Position numbers and translations under genes: made by a program. Shown here in pieces: positions 52,288 to 60,643 of a stretch of DNA of 64,000 nucleotides. Source of the DNA: Paenibacillus sp. 1001270B_150601_E10 (lineage in GTDB: Bacteria > Bacillota > Bacilli > Paenibacillales > Paenibacillaceae). The stretch's first letter is position 1; every line of letters begins with the position of its first letter. The notes below the pieces were generated by a model. It was not told the DNA's origin. It saw only the letters and a program-made list of their open reading frames with translations, and did no database searches. The stretch spans positions 599,036 through 663,035 of the forward strand of contig NZ_JADMOL010000002.1 of the NCBI RefSeq assembly GCF_015558675.1, read 5' to 3'.

Positions 52288-52393
52288 TTTATTGATTAAA
52301 TATATTGAAAAAAGCGCTGAAAAAAGTGCAGTCAATGGAAAAACGGTATTTGGCGGTAAAAAACTTCCTGAATCATTAAAAAAGAAAGATTGA
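52268..52393 (+). CDS. AgrD-like signal peptide precursor without cysteine, cassette B
   Basis: A 41-residue peptide gene starting with TTG inside the 3' end of agrB, after AAAAGGAAA. It begins MKKNIADLLIKYIEKSAEKS and ends KKLPESLKKKD, the AgrD-type recognition tail. The ring region is KTVFGG (25-30). It has no cysteine. Lys25, Gly29, Lys31, Pro34 and Leu37 are shared in position with the first copy. It is followed by a terminator at 52421. Confidence 0.7.
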   Translation: MKKNIADLLIKYIEKSAEKSAVNGKTVFGGKKLPESLKKKD

Positions 52394-52420
52394 ATAAATT
52401 AATCTTAATAAAATGAGATG

Positions 52421-52449
52421 AGCTGGCGGGATATTTCGTCAGCTTTTTT
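52421..52449 (+). terminator. Rho-independent terminator of Agr cassette B
   Basis: AGCTGGCG (52421-52428) pairs with CGTCAGCT (52437-52444) with one G-U pair, followed by TTTTTA. Confidence 0.8.
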
Positions 52450-52531
52450 AATATGCGCTAAATACAAGACAAAGATTAAATAACAACCAGAATTGACGAT
52501 GATGAATAAGATCTTTTGATGATTTCGGCTG

Positions 52532-52630
52532 TTATTTCTTGGATTTCTTTAGAAGCAGATAAATTAATAGAGAGATTGCAGCTAATGAAGCAATGAACAT
52601 AATCATACCAATTGGTGTTATGATTGACAT
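52532..52630 (-). CDS. 32-residue hydrophobic peptide
   Basis: A minus-strand frame too short for ordinary calls, with a perfect ribosome binding site (GGAGG, 5 nt before the ATG). It encodes MSIITPIGMIMFIASLAAIS followed by LLIYLLLKKSKK: one membrane helix and a basic C-terminus. This resembles the small hydrophobic toxins of type I toxin-antitoxin systems and also many harmless one-helix peptides. A large hairpin downstream (AAATAACAGCC with GGTTGTTATTT) could end the transcript. No antisense RNA was demonstrated. Confidence 0.6.
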   Translation of the reverse strand: MSIITPIGMIMFIASLAAISLLIYLLLKKSKK

Positions 52631-53039
52631 GCTTACCTCCAAAAATATTTGAATTTTATTCAATTATCTTACATCTGAATCACAAGCAAGTAAATCATTT
52701 ACTGAACATTTTATAATTAAATGAATTTGTATGTAATAATGAATTAAATAAGGTGGATGAGGTTTGGAGGAAGGTTAAAGTTCTAAACGATAGCACCACT
52801 TAAATGTCTTACAGAATGAACGTATATATAATGGAAACAAAAAATATCGTAAAGTAAACACGCATGAGTATGTTTAGAGATGGGGAAGCATCTGAGGGTT
52901 GCAATAAATAAAAAGGGGTCATTTATTGCACTGAGTAAACAAAAACCAATTTGCCATCCCGTTTACTACCTTGAAATAGAGGAAACAATCCTTTAAGAAT
53001 AAGATCCCTTATATATCAAAGATTGTGGAGAAAATAATT

Positions 53040-53230
53040 GAGCGCCCTATTTCTAGGGCGCTCTCATGGGAGAGGAGAAACCGGACGAAGAGCTTATGGG
53101 GAAACGTAAGTCTTCTCCGCGGTTGTCTACGACATTCGATGATGTCGATACTTACAGGATAACCGGATACCTGAGTTTTATACGTGAGGTGAGAAAAATC
53201 GTTAAGTCTTTTTTAGATTAATCACGATCC
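53040..53230 (+). ncRNA. Candidate structured RNA (hairpin cluster)
   Basis: Four hairpins lie in a row: GAGCGCCCTA/TAGGGCGCTC (53040-53063, perfect), CTTATG/CGTAAG with flanking GAAGA/TCTTC (about 53089-53115), CGACAT/ATGTCG (about 53129-53146), and CAGG...CCTG (about 53156-53173). Unpaired GAGAAACCGGACG lies between the first two. I could not match it to any riboswitch class I know. The downstream gene is the oxidoreductase at 53334. A leader or independent RNA is possible. Confidence 0.4.
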
Positions 53231-53333
53231 TTGCATGACGAATTGTCTCAGAGCCATAAAGAATTGGAATTCGATATCCTACACATCTTAATTAGAGAAT
53301 GTGCTAAACCATTGAAGGAGGATATCGACACAC

Positions 53334-53909
53334 ATGAAATATGTCGTATTGACCGCTCATCCGAATCCGGACAGCTTTACGTATGCGATCAAGAACAAGG
53401 CAGTGCAGGCGCTTGAGGAAGCGGGACATGAGGTTAAAGTTCGGGATTTGTACGAGAAAGTTTTAAATCCTATATTAAGCGTTGAAGATTTCAAAAGCTC
53501 TAAGGAAGGGCAAGTCAGTGACGACGTTAAAGCTGAACAAGACCTGCTCACATGGGCAGAAGCGCTTGTTGTCATTTATCCACTTTGGTGGGCATCGATG
53601 CCAGCCATTTTAAAAGGATATATTGATCGGGTCTTTTCCTATGGTTTTGCATACAGCATGGACGGTAATGGTTTGCAGAAGCTGTTGACGGGGAAACAAG
53701 CCATTTTGTTTACGACAATGGGCAACACCGAAGAACATTATAATCATGCGGGCATGTTCGAAGCAATGAGGAAAACGGTAGATGAAGGAATCTTTGATTT
53801 TGTTGGTATTCAAGTCAAAGAGCACAAATACTTTACGTCTGTAACGACGGTGGAGGATGCGACTCGAGAGCAAATGCTTGAAGAGGTTAAGGCTGTCCTC
53901 TCTAAGTAA
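53334..53909 (+). CDS. NAD(P)H-dependent oxidoreductase (flavodoxin-fold quinone reductase)
   Basis: A 191-residue flavoprotein of the NQO1/YwrO/KefF type. LTAHPNPDSFTYAIKNKA (FMN/FAD phosphate loop) and PLWWASMPAILKGYIDRVFSYGFAY (isoalloxazine contact) are diagnostic. It likely reduces quinones or electrophiles with NAD(P)H. GAAGGAGGATATC precedes the ATG. The region upstream contains a cluster of RNA hairpins. Confidence 0.93.
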   Translation: MKYVVLTAHPNPDSFTYAIKNKAVQALEEAGHEVKVRDLYEKVLNPILSVEDFKSSKEGQVSDDVKAEQDLLTWAEALVVIYPLWWASMPAILKGYIDRVFSYGFAYSMDGNGLQKLLTGKQAILFTTMGNTEEHYNHAGMFEAMRKTVDEGIFDFVGIQVKEHKYFTSVTTVEDATREQMLEEVKAVLSK

Positions 53910-54244
53910 TGCGACGTTTCCAACTATTCATGCACGACATATATAACGCCTCCGTTCCTATGAAGAATGGGGGCTTTTCACCGTATTTGAATTTATAAGT
54001 TTCGTCCTCTAGACGGGGCCAAAGCTCGATTTTACGATAAAATTCATCTCTAGATGCGGTTGCTCATCTTTGAATGACCTTGATCGAGGCTTCTCATGAT
54101 AGATACCTAACCAACAGGAGATATATGGAATGATGTTCATTTATACAGTTGTCTTTATTAACAGCTAAAAAATATGGTACGATAAACGTCAGCAATATAA
54201 GATGCTAAAAGTAATACGATGTATAGGAAATGTGGTGAAAAGTT
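53910..54244 (+). other. Intergenic region before rsmD
   Basis: No gene is seen here. A weak terminator (53946-53978: AACGCCTCC...GGGGGCTTTT) ends the oxidoreductase transcript. A likely promoter for rsmD-coaD is at 54154-54183 (TTTATT, 18 bp, TGGTACGAT). GGTGAAAAGTT precedes the rsmD start. Confidence 0.5.
54154..54183 (+). promoter_or_regulatory. Probable promoter of rsmD-coaD
   Basis: TTTATT (54154-54159), 18 bp spacer and TACGAT (54178-54183) with TGG before it. The extended -10 is the main support. Confidence 0.4.
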
Positions 54245-54823
54245 GTGCGAGTCATATCCGGAACAGCAAGAGGACGAGCGTTGAAGGCCGTGCCAGGCAT
54301 GAATACCCGTCCGACTACGGATAAAGTGAAAGAAGCGTTGTTCAGCATGATCGGGCCTTATTTCGAGGGTGGAATGGTGCTGGACTTGTTTGCAGGTACA
54401 GGAGGTCTAGGCATCGAAGCTTTAAGTCGAGGAATGGACAAAGCCATCTTTATTGATATGGATCCGAAGGCGATAGATACGATTCGATATAATGTTAAAA
54501 CGGCTTCTGTTGAGAATCAAGCTGAGATCTACCGCAATGATGCGAAACGGGCGCTTAAAGCTCTTGAGAAAAGGGGAAGTAAGTTTGACCTTGTCTTTAT
54601 GGACCCTCCGTATCGCTTCACAGATGCAGATCAGCTGCTTGCAACGATGATTGATCTTCAAATGCTGACACCAGCATCAATTATTGTTATTGAGCACGAT
54701 TCTGCACATCAATACCCAGAGACCATCCAATCCTTCACGAGCTGGAAACAAGCAAAGTACGGTGATACCACTTTAAGTATATATCGTACAGCTGAAGAAC
54801 CGGATTCAAGTGAGGCATTGTAA
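54245..54823 (+). CDS. rsmD: 16S rRNA (guanine(966)-N(2))-methyltransferase RsmD
   Basis: A 192-residue SAM-dependent methyltransferase acting on G966 of 16S r[18 protein letters not shown] and [14 protein letters not shown] at the N-terminus, [19 protein letters not shown] (SAM site) and FMDPPY (catalytic NPPY-type motif) are all present. It starts with GTG. The stop overlaps the coaD start (TAATG), a conserved pairing. Confidence 0.95.
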   Translation: MRVISGTARGRALKAVPGMNTRPTTDKVKEALFSMIGPYFEGGMVLDLFAGTGGLGIEALSRGMDKAIFIDMDPKAIDTIRYNVKTASVENQAEIYRNDAKRALKALEKRGSKFDLVFMDPPYRFTDADQLLATMIDLQMLTPASIIVIEHDSAHQYPETIQSFTSWKQAKYGDTTLSIYRTAEEPDSSEAL

Positions 54824-55347
54824 TGGCAGAGGAGATGGATAAGTTGACAACATCAATCGAACGAGTACCCCGCATCGCCGTCTACCCTGGAAGCTTCGAT
54901 CCCGTTACCCTTGGACATTTGGATATTATCGAACGGGCCTCAAGGCAATATGACAAATTGGTGGTAGCCGTCCTTAACAATTTGAAAAAAAACCCGCTGT
55001 TTACCGTTGAAGAGCGCATGGACCTTATGCGTACCGTGACAAGTCACCTTCCAAATGTCGAGGTGGACAGCTTTCGTGATCTAACCGTTCAGTACGTTGT
55101 GCAAAAGAATGCCAATGTCATTGTACGTGGAATTCGTACCGTAACTGACTTTGAATACGAGCTGCAGATGGCCTCAACCAATCGGAAGCTTAATCCTAAG
55201 GTAGAGACCATCTTTATGATGACGAATCCAAAGTATTCGTTCCTAAGCTCCAGCATGGTGAAAGAAATTGCCTATTTTGATGGCGATGTATCGGAATTCG
55301 TTACGCCAGAAGTGGAACAGGCAATGCGTGTCAAATTCAATCGATAA
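54823..55347 (+). CDS. coaD: Phosphopantetheine adenylyltransferase
   Basis: A 174-residue enzyme of coenzyme A synthesis that adenylates 4'-phosphopantetheine. [20 protein letters not shown] (the T/HxGH nucleotidyl-transfer motif) and [13 protein letters not shown] (the ISSTxxR-like motif) are clear. An N-terminal extension of about 17 residues precedes the usual RIAVYPGSF start, so the true start may be inside. It is in an operon with rsmD and converges with ylbJ. Confidence 0.95.
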   Translation: MAEEMDKLTTSIERVPRIAVYPGSFDPVTLGHLDIIERASRQYDKLVVAVLNNLKKNPLFTVEERMDLMRTVTSHLPNVEVDSFRDLTVQYVVQKNANVIVRGIRTVTDFEYELQMASTNRKLNPKVETIFMMTNPKYSFLSSSMVKEIAYFDGDVSEFVTPEVEQAMRVKFNR

Positions 55348-55389
55348 CGGGTACATAATAAGTAGCCATAGAATGGAACGAAAGCATGA

Positions 55390-56709
55390 TCAATTGTACA
55401 AGTTCGTTGTACCACGAGTAATAAACCTTGTGATGATGCTAACGATAATGAAGGTTAAGATCATGCTGATGACAAGGATGAAAAGCATCGGGACTTGTCG
55501 CCAGCCTTCGCCAGATGCAATAAGCATGAACCATTGATTTAGCTCAGTTATCATCGATGGCGATGCATTCATTTCGGAGCCGATCGCACTCATGGTTGGC
55601 ATGGCTCCTTCCCATTGAAGCAGCCATCTCTGTAAAGGATACCAACACAAATAGGTCAAGCCAAAGGCGATGACGGCATGCAGCAGCCTTGCTTTCACAA
55701 AGCTTGCAAAACGAATATCTGTCTGCTTGATCAGACTATGAACCTGCAAGTGTGCGCTAAAGCCGCTCCAAGCGATAACGGCGCTCACTAATGCCGCTTG
55801 GAATACAGGGGATTTGAGGGTTAGATTGCTGATGGCAAAAGCGCCAAGGTTCACTTCAAATATGCCATTTAATAGGATGCTCCCGAATTGCTGAGGGATG
55901 GCCAGTCTCATCACTTGGATAATGACCGAGAAGATCATCATATATCCGCCGATCATCATTAAGGTTTGGACAGAGGATGCCGTTGCTTCGCCAAGAAGCC
56001 TGCCAAGTGGTCTGCCATCTGCGCGATGAGCCTGCTCCATCGCATTCATGATGCGTTTGCCGAGTGATGGTTGGCTAAACGTTCTGTCTTCGGTAGTACC
56101 TGACTTGTCCGATATTCGTACGGTGCGTTTATCTTTATTCCGAGAAGCTGACAAAGATAATGGATGTTTTCCAAAAATGCGAAGCAGGAGCATCACGAGC
56201 ATAGCGGACAACCAGTGAACGATCGCAATCGTCAAGCCCGTATTGGCGGCTTGCATAAAGCCGACGCCGACAACAGCAATCATAAAGACAGGACTGCTGG
56301 CGTGAGACAAGATCAGAAGCCGTTCCGCTTCGGATTGACTGACGAGCTGCTGCTTGCGCAAGGTAACGACAGCCTCGGCTCCAGCGGGATATCCCGCAGT
56401 CCATCCCGCTGCCCATGCCCAACCGCCCACTCCTGGAAGACGAAACAAGAGGCGCATAAGCGGATCGAGCAGCACGCCTAATCCATGTACCCAACCATAG
56501 GCCATGAGCATTTGGGACAAAATAAGAAAAGGCAGCAATGCCGGAAAGATCATATTCCACCATACTTTTAAGCCTTGTAGCGACGCTTGAAAGGCTTCAT
56601 CTGGATAGGCGATGATACAAAAGACCAGTAGGAGAGCTGTTCCCCCCGCAGTGAGCGTGTAGATGGGACGTTTGTTCAATGGCTGTTGAAAAAGCCTGGT
56701 TTGCTTCAT
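55390..56709 (-). CDS. ylbJ: Sporulation integral membrane protein YlbJ
   Basis: A 439-residue membrane protein with about nine to ten helices and nucleoside-recognition (Gate) domains. WWNMIFPALLPFLILSQMLMA, WAAGWTAGYPAGAEAVVTL and LILSHASSPVFMIAVVG are typical of YlbJ, which is made in the mother cell under sigma-E and is needed for heat-resistant spores. ATG at 56709 has GAGGTGAACATA upstream; the frame from 56742 is not supported. It is divergent from ylbL. Note the Bacillus order rsmD-coaD-ylbJ is kept but ylbJ here is inverted. Confidence 0.9.
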   Translation of the reverse strand: MKQTRLFQQPLNKRPIYTLTAGGTALLLVFCIIAYPDEAFQASLQGLKVWWNMIFPALLPFLILSQMLMAYGWVHGLGVLLDPLMRLLFRLPGVGGWAWAAGWTAGYPAGAEAVVTLRKQQLVSQSEAERLLILSHASSPVFMIAVVGVGFMQAANTGLTIAIVHWLSAMLVMLLLRIFGKHPLSLSASRNKDKRTVRISDKSGTTEDRTFSQPSLGKRIMNAMEQAHRADGRPLGRLLGEATASSVQTLMMIGGYMMIFSVIIQVMRLAIPQQFGSILLNGIFEVNLGAFAISNLTLKSPVFQAALVSAVIAWSGFSAHLQVHSLIKQTDIRFASFVKARLLHAVIAFGLTYLCWYPLQRWLLQWEGAMPTMSAIGSEMNASPSMITELNQWFMLIASGEGWRQVPMLFILVISMILTFIIVSIITRFITRGTTNLYN

Positions 56710-56834
56710 TATGTTCACCTCAGAGCAGAGTTGGCTGGCCATGAAAAAAAGGAATAGCTTGACGCAAATGACCGTAATCTATATTTACGTAAAGAGGACG
56801 GGCTTTAGACCTGCACGGAGGAGGCGTTCATGCA

Positions 56835-57887
56835 ATGGTAGAAAAACGAATGCAAGATCAGAGGTATAAACGGGGGAATTGGGCGGTATGGCGCTGGCTC
56901 ATCGTTTGCTTGCTTGTGGTGTATGTCGTTGTTTTCATGCCTACTCCATATGTCATTTATACACCAGGCAGTGCAGAAGAGATTAAGCCCATGGTTGAGG
57001 TTCGGCAGGGAGATGAGACAGAGAAAGGGACCTTCATGCTGACTACAGTAAGAAGGACTTATGCGAATATAGCCCTGCTCGGAATCAACTCGTTTAATGA
57101 CAATGCTCAGATTGCGAAAAAGGAAGATACGCTGCGAGGGCGAAGCGAGGCGGAGTACAATACAGAGCTTGTGTTCAGTATGACCGGATCCCAAAGCAAT
57201 GCCATTCTTGCGGCCTATAATTACGCAAAGATTCCGTATACCGTGGAGAATATGGGCTTGTATGTCATTGCTAATCTGCCGGATATCGCGAAAAATACGT
57301 TAAAGACCAATGATCGAATCATTGAGGTGGAAGGGCATCGCGTCAACAAAGTGAAGGACCTTCAGGATGTGATTAAAACGTACCGCGAAGGGGACACGCT
57401 TAACGTTATTGTCGAACGAGACGGAATACAGGAGAAGGCAACAGCAACGCTCGTATCCTTTGTGTCAAGCGCCGATAAGACGAAGAAGCAAGTCGGCTTT
57501 GGCATTCAATTCGGGGAGAAGACCGAGATTGTACCGGCAAATGAAGGGCACAGCATTACGTTTAAAGACAATAATATTGGTGGTCCTTCAGCTGGCTTGA
57601 TGTTTACCTTGGAACTCATCAACCGTTTAACGCCAGGTGATTTGACAAGAGGACTGCGGATCGCCGGTACAGGTGAGATTACGCCAGATGGCCAAGTCGG
57701 AATTATTGGAGGCATTCAGCACAAGGTAGTAGCCGCAGACCGTGAAGGCGCTGAGCTGTTCCTTGCACCTGAGGGCAACTACAAAGAGGCGAAGGCCAAA
57801 GTAGACAAGATGGATACAAAGATGAAGGTCGTACCTGTAAGCACGCTTCAGGATGCTTTAAAGGCGATTCAGTCTTATGGAAAATAA
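56835..57887 (+). CDS. ylbL: PDZ domain Lon-like serine protease YlbL/SepM
   Basis: A 350-residue membrane-anchored protease. One transmembrane helix (about 20-38), a PDZ domain (about 125-200) and a C-terminal Lon-type catalytic domain with the Ser-Lys dyad in GGPSAGLMFTLEL and GGIQHKVVAAD. In Bacillus YlbL helps clear the division inhibitor YneA after DNA damage; in streptococci SepM processes a pheromone. CGGAGGAGGCG precedes the ATG. A terminator follows. Confidence 0.94.
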   Translation: MVEKRMQDQRYKRGNWAVWRWLIVCLLVVYVVVFMPTPYVIYTPGSAEEIKPMVEVRQGDETEKGTFMLTTVRRTYANIALLGINSFNDNAQIAKKEDTLRGRSEAEYNTELVFSMTGSQSNAILAAYNYAKIPYTVENMGLYVIANLPDIAKNTLKTNDRIIEVEGHRVNKVKDLQDVIKTYREGDTLNVIVERDGIQEKATATLVSFVSSADKTKKQVGFGIQFGEKTEIVPANEGHSITFKDNNIGGPSAGLMFTLELINRLTPGDLTRGLRIAGTGEITPDGQVGIIGGIQHKVVAADREGAELFLAPEGNYKEAKAKVDKMDTKMKVVPVSTLQDALKAIQSYGK

Positions 57888-57945
57888 GGCTGGCCTACTT
57901 CGAATACCATGATCGGAGTTATCGCGTAGCAACAAAATAAAAGAA

Positions 57946-57981
57946 GAGGCTGATCCTTCTATGGGGATCAGCCTTTTCTTT
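57946..57981 (+). terminator. Rho-independent terminator of ylbL
   Basis: AGGCTGATCC (57947-57956) pairs with GGATCAGCCT (57965-57974), followed by TTTCTTT. Confidence 0.85.
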
Positions 57982-58071
57982 AGAGGTTATGCAACATGGA
58001 GATATGATTTAGGATTATCTTGTTGTATATCCCAGATCGAGGTGGCATGAGCAGAATGTACTAGCCGCTGT

Positions 58072-59385
58072 TTAAACACGTCTTGGCGGCTCGAAGTAAT
58101 CCCGATAGGCAAGCTTCCCGTTCCAAGCAGAAAAGCTGCCTGCGTACACAGCAGTGGCTTGGATATCGGCTTGTAGTCCATTTCTTCCCCCAAGCACGGC
58201 ATTTTCTCGATCAGCCTTATGAATGATTGGAAGCGATGAGGTCTTGCGCATCTGCTTCAGGAGCGCTTGTCCACGTTCACTAAAGCCAAGCACTCGTATA
58301 TACGAAGGTCCGTGTGATAGGGCATCAGGCCCAAAGTGGTCTTTGTCATGACCGAGGAGGATATGGGTCAGCATGCGCTGCAGCTTTGTTCTTGTATATC
58401 GTTTTGACTTTAAATGTTCTAGCAATTCTTCAACAGAACGTTCCCTTAATTGAGGCAATGCTTGCTCCAATCGATATTCAAGCCCCTCGTTAACCTCAAG
58501 CAGCGCTGCCAGCTGATCTCGAGTCGAACGCTGCAGCTGATATAATAAAGACTCAGCAAAATGCTGCCATGTCACAGATCCTCTGCCAAGGCGCTGACAT
58601 TGCTGCAGGATGTCCCAGGAGGAATTCGGCATATAAGCTGAAGGGTTCCGGTGCTCAGCGATCAAACGCCGTATTGCGGTTGCACTTGCAATGGTGGAAT
58701 CATGGACCTCCTGCTCGTGATAGCCTGCTTTCTGGCGTGCTATCGTATAGGGTTGAATGGAGCTCTTAAGTCGGCCAAGCGCCAGAATATAATGAAGCCC
58801 TAGCGAGTTGTTTGGTTCTGCAATCCAAGGTTTAGAGGATGTTGAGTTTAATGCATCTTTTACAAGCTGTGGCTTTGTTCCACCCGTTGCTTCAACTGCA
58901 TTTCCATCTACACTTGATGGCTGGCTGATCTCCAAACGCTGAGAAGCAGCAGCTGCAAAGGCCGCGGGATAATTCATTCCGCTTTTAAGTGCCTGCTGAA
59001 GCAGTGCCTGAAAGCCTTCCGTTTCCTCTGAAAGCAGCTTGGCAGCAGAGGTAAGAGGCTTGATATCGCCGAGCTCGCTGCCGAAGCACAGCGCATCGAC
59101 GACGCCTGTTGCTTCCAGTGATGCTACCGCGCCATAAGCGAACCACTCAGCTGGCTGTACAGCATAAGCGACAGGCAGCTCGATCACAAGATCAGCGCCT
59201 TGCTTAAGCGCCATATCGGCCCGAGCCCATTTGTCGACAATCGCAGGCTCGCCGCGCTGCAAGAAGTGTCCGCTCATAACGGCGACGACCGCATCAGCCT
59301 CCGTCAAGCGTGCAGATTCCTTTAAATGGTATACATGCCCGTTATGAAACGGGTTATATTCGACAATGATGCCAACCGTACGCAT
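58072..59385 (-). CDS. tmcAL: tRNA(Met) cytidine acetate ligase TmcAL (YlbM)
   Basis: A 437-residue nucleotidyltransferase-fold enzyme that activates acetate with ATP to acetylate C34 of elongator tRNA(Met). VGIIVEYNPFHNGHVYHL at the N-terminus has the HxGH-type motif; AVVAVMSGHFLQRGEPAIVDKW-type (SGHFLQRGEPAIVDKWAR) and DALCFGSELGD are diagnostic. The length is normal. It stands alone on the minus strand between ylbL and yceD. Confidence 0.94.
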   Translation of the reverse strand: MRTVGIIVEYNPFHNGHVYHLKESARLTEADAVVAVMSGHFLQRGEPAIVDKWARADMALKQGADLVIELPVAYAVQPAEWFAYGAVASLEATGVVDALCFGSELGDIKPLTSAAKLLSEETEGFQALLQQALKSGMNYPAAFAAAASQRLEISQPSSVDGNAVEATGGTKPQLVKDALNSTSSKPWIAEPNNSLGLHYILALGRLKSSIQPYTIARQKAGYHEQEVHDSTIASATAIRRLIAEHRNPSAYMPNSSWDILQQCQRLGRGSVTWQHFAESLLYQLQRSTRDQLAALLEVNEGLEYRLEQALPQLRERSVEELLEHLKSKRYTRTKLQRMLTHILLGHDKDHFGPDALSHGPSYIRVLGFSERGQALLKQMRKTSSLPIIHKADRENAVLGGRNGLQADIQATAVYAGSFSAWNGKLAYRDYFEPPRRV

Positions 59386-59469
59386 GTTGTCATATCCTTT
59401 CTTTGTAAGGAGATGTGATGTTCCTTATTATATCGAATCTATCCCTAGTAAGGAAAGGAAGCGTAGTGT

Positions 59470-59592
59470 ATGATAGATGGAACTGTAATCGTACAGGATC
59501 TTGCCGCTTGTGATGATGAAGCTGGGATTCATGTCGATTCTGTTCCTTTGTATTTGAAGGGCGAATTTAGCTTAAGCTATAAGAAGAGCTAA
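59470..59592 (+). CDS. Possible 40-residue protein
   Basis: An open frame with GGAAG 8 nt before its ATG, beginning MIDGTVIVQDLAACDDEAG and ending GEFSLSYKKS. Acidic first half, basic end; no motif recognised. It lies between tmcAL and yceD, about 80 bp before the latter. Coding status is uncertain. Confidence 0.35.
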   Translation: MIDGTVIVQDLAACDDEAGIHVDSVPLYLKGEFSLSYKKS

Positions 59593-59671
59593 AATGATCT
59601 GTCAAACGAATTTGGTTGACAAAGCATAAGCCTAATGGCTATAATTAATTTTGTTTGTTTGAGGTGATATC

Positions 59672-60181
59672 ATGCACTTTAATTATCGAGATGTGAACCG
59701 TGGCCAACGTGTACATATTCGTGAAACGTTCCGTGCTGACGATGTCATTAAGGAGCGAGCCGATATTCATCACATTGAGCCGGTTGATGTCGATTTAACC
59801 GCAACGGTAGCAGGTGAAGACAGAGTCGATGTGCATGGTCGCATCACAGCGACAATGAACACGGTCTGCTCCAGATGCTTGGAGCCGCACGTTGAGACTG
59901 TTGTTATTCCGTTTCATGAGCAATTTGCGATGGCGGACTCTACGGATCTTCCAACAGACGACGAAGATGAAGTCATAATCGTGACGGATGAACGCGTTGA
60001 TCTGAAGCCATATGTGGAGGAAGCGGTGTTTGTTCACTTGCCTTTTGCCCCATTATGTAAAGAAGACTGTGCTGGTCTTTGCCCTACATGCGGGAAGAAT
60101 CGCAATGAGCAGTCCTGTGATTGCTCGAATGAACGAATTGATCCGCGACTGGCTGGGTTGCAAGATTTCTTTAAGAAATGA
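59672..60181 (+). CDS. yceD: YceD family protein (DUF177)
   Basis: A 169-residue DUF177/YceD protein. Members are always next to rpmF and are tied to 23S rRNA accumulation or L32 supply. Visible are the central CSRCLEPHVETV block, a D-rich stretch, then PFAPLCKEDCAGLCPTCGKN with paired cysteines for a zinc site. GAGGTGATATC precedes the ATG. The gap to rpmF is 48 bp. Confidence 0.93.
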   Translation: MHFNYRDVNRGQRVHIRETFRADDVIKERADIHHIEPVDVDLTATVAGEDRVDVHGRITATMNTVCSRCLEPHVETVVIPFHEQFAMADSTDLPTDDEDEVIIVTDERVDLKPYVEEAVFVHLPFAPLCKEDCAGLCPTCGKNRNEQSCDCSNERIDPRLAGLQDFFKK

Positions 60182-60229
60182 TCAACCAAACCGAAAGGTA
60201 ACATGGAATTAATGTAAGGAGGTGGGAAC

Positions 60230-60406
60230 ATGGCAGTACCTCAAAGAAGAACTTCCAAAACACGCCGCGATATGCGCCGTACTCATTTTAAGTTAGAGGT
60301 TCCGGGCATGGTTAAATGCGAACAATGTGGTGAGTTGAAACTTTCGCATCACGTATGCAAAGTTTGCGGAACATACAAGCAAAGAGAGATTATCAAACAA
60401 CAATAA
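60230..60406 (+). CDS. rpmF: 50S ribosomal protein L32
   Basis: A 58-residue ribosomal protein. [20 protein letters not shown] and the zinc ribbon [18 protein letters not shown] (four Cys, so the zinc-binding form) identify L32. TAAGGAGGTGGG precedes the ATG. It follows yceD and ends in a strong terminator, so yceD-rpmF is a unit separate from the FapR regulon that follows. Confidence 0.97.
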   Translation: MAVPQRRTSKTRRDMRRTHFKLEVPGMVKCEQCGELKLSHHVCKVCGTYKQREIIKQQ

Positions 60407-60442
60407 TCTTAGATGCGGCTAGCGCTGCTTGCCGCACACCTG

Positions 60443-60482
60443 AAAAATAGCATCCTGCCTATGGCGGGATGCTATTTTTTAT
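60443..60482 (+). terminator. Rho-independent terminator of rpmF
   Basis: AAATAGCATCCTGCC pairs with GGCGGGATGCTATTT around TAT, followed by TTT. Confidence 0.93.
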
Positions 60483-60643
60483 GTTGATGAGCATAACCGC
60501 ACTTAAGTATTGGGAAATGATAGACAGACAACAATCCTTGCCACAAAAGGCTTGATAGGATCTATTGACCTCCTATTTATCTATGATTATATGCTGCTAT
60601 GAAACTGAAGCTTTTCAAGGACAGCATTTTTATATATACTTAA

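Larger units (their letters stand above)
52394..53333. other. Gene-poor region between the Agr-like cassettes and the oxidoreductase
   Basis: About 940 bp with one small leftward gene (52532-52630), a terminator (52421-52449), a perfect 10-bp inverted repeat TGCAATAAAT/ATTTATTGCA (52900-52909 with 52921-52930) and a run of four hairpins at 53040-53190. No larger gene is present. Confidence 0.55.

Noticed and set aside
52900-52930. Perfect 10-bp inverted repeat TGCAATAAAT/ATTTATTGCA as a terminator or operator
   Set aside because: AT-rich with no T-run after it and no gene in phase with it; noted in the region entry but not called.
53040-53180. Known riboswitch classes (ydaO, glycine, M-box, THF, TPP, guanidine)
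   Set aside because: I compared remembered core motifs and none fits; left as an unassigned structured RNA candidate.
53231-53416. 61-codon frame overlapping the start of the oxidoreductase
   Set aside because: It shares 80 bp with the true gene in another frame and has no ribosome binding site.
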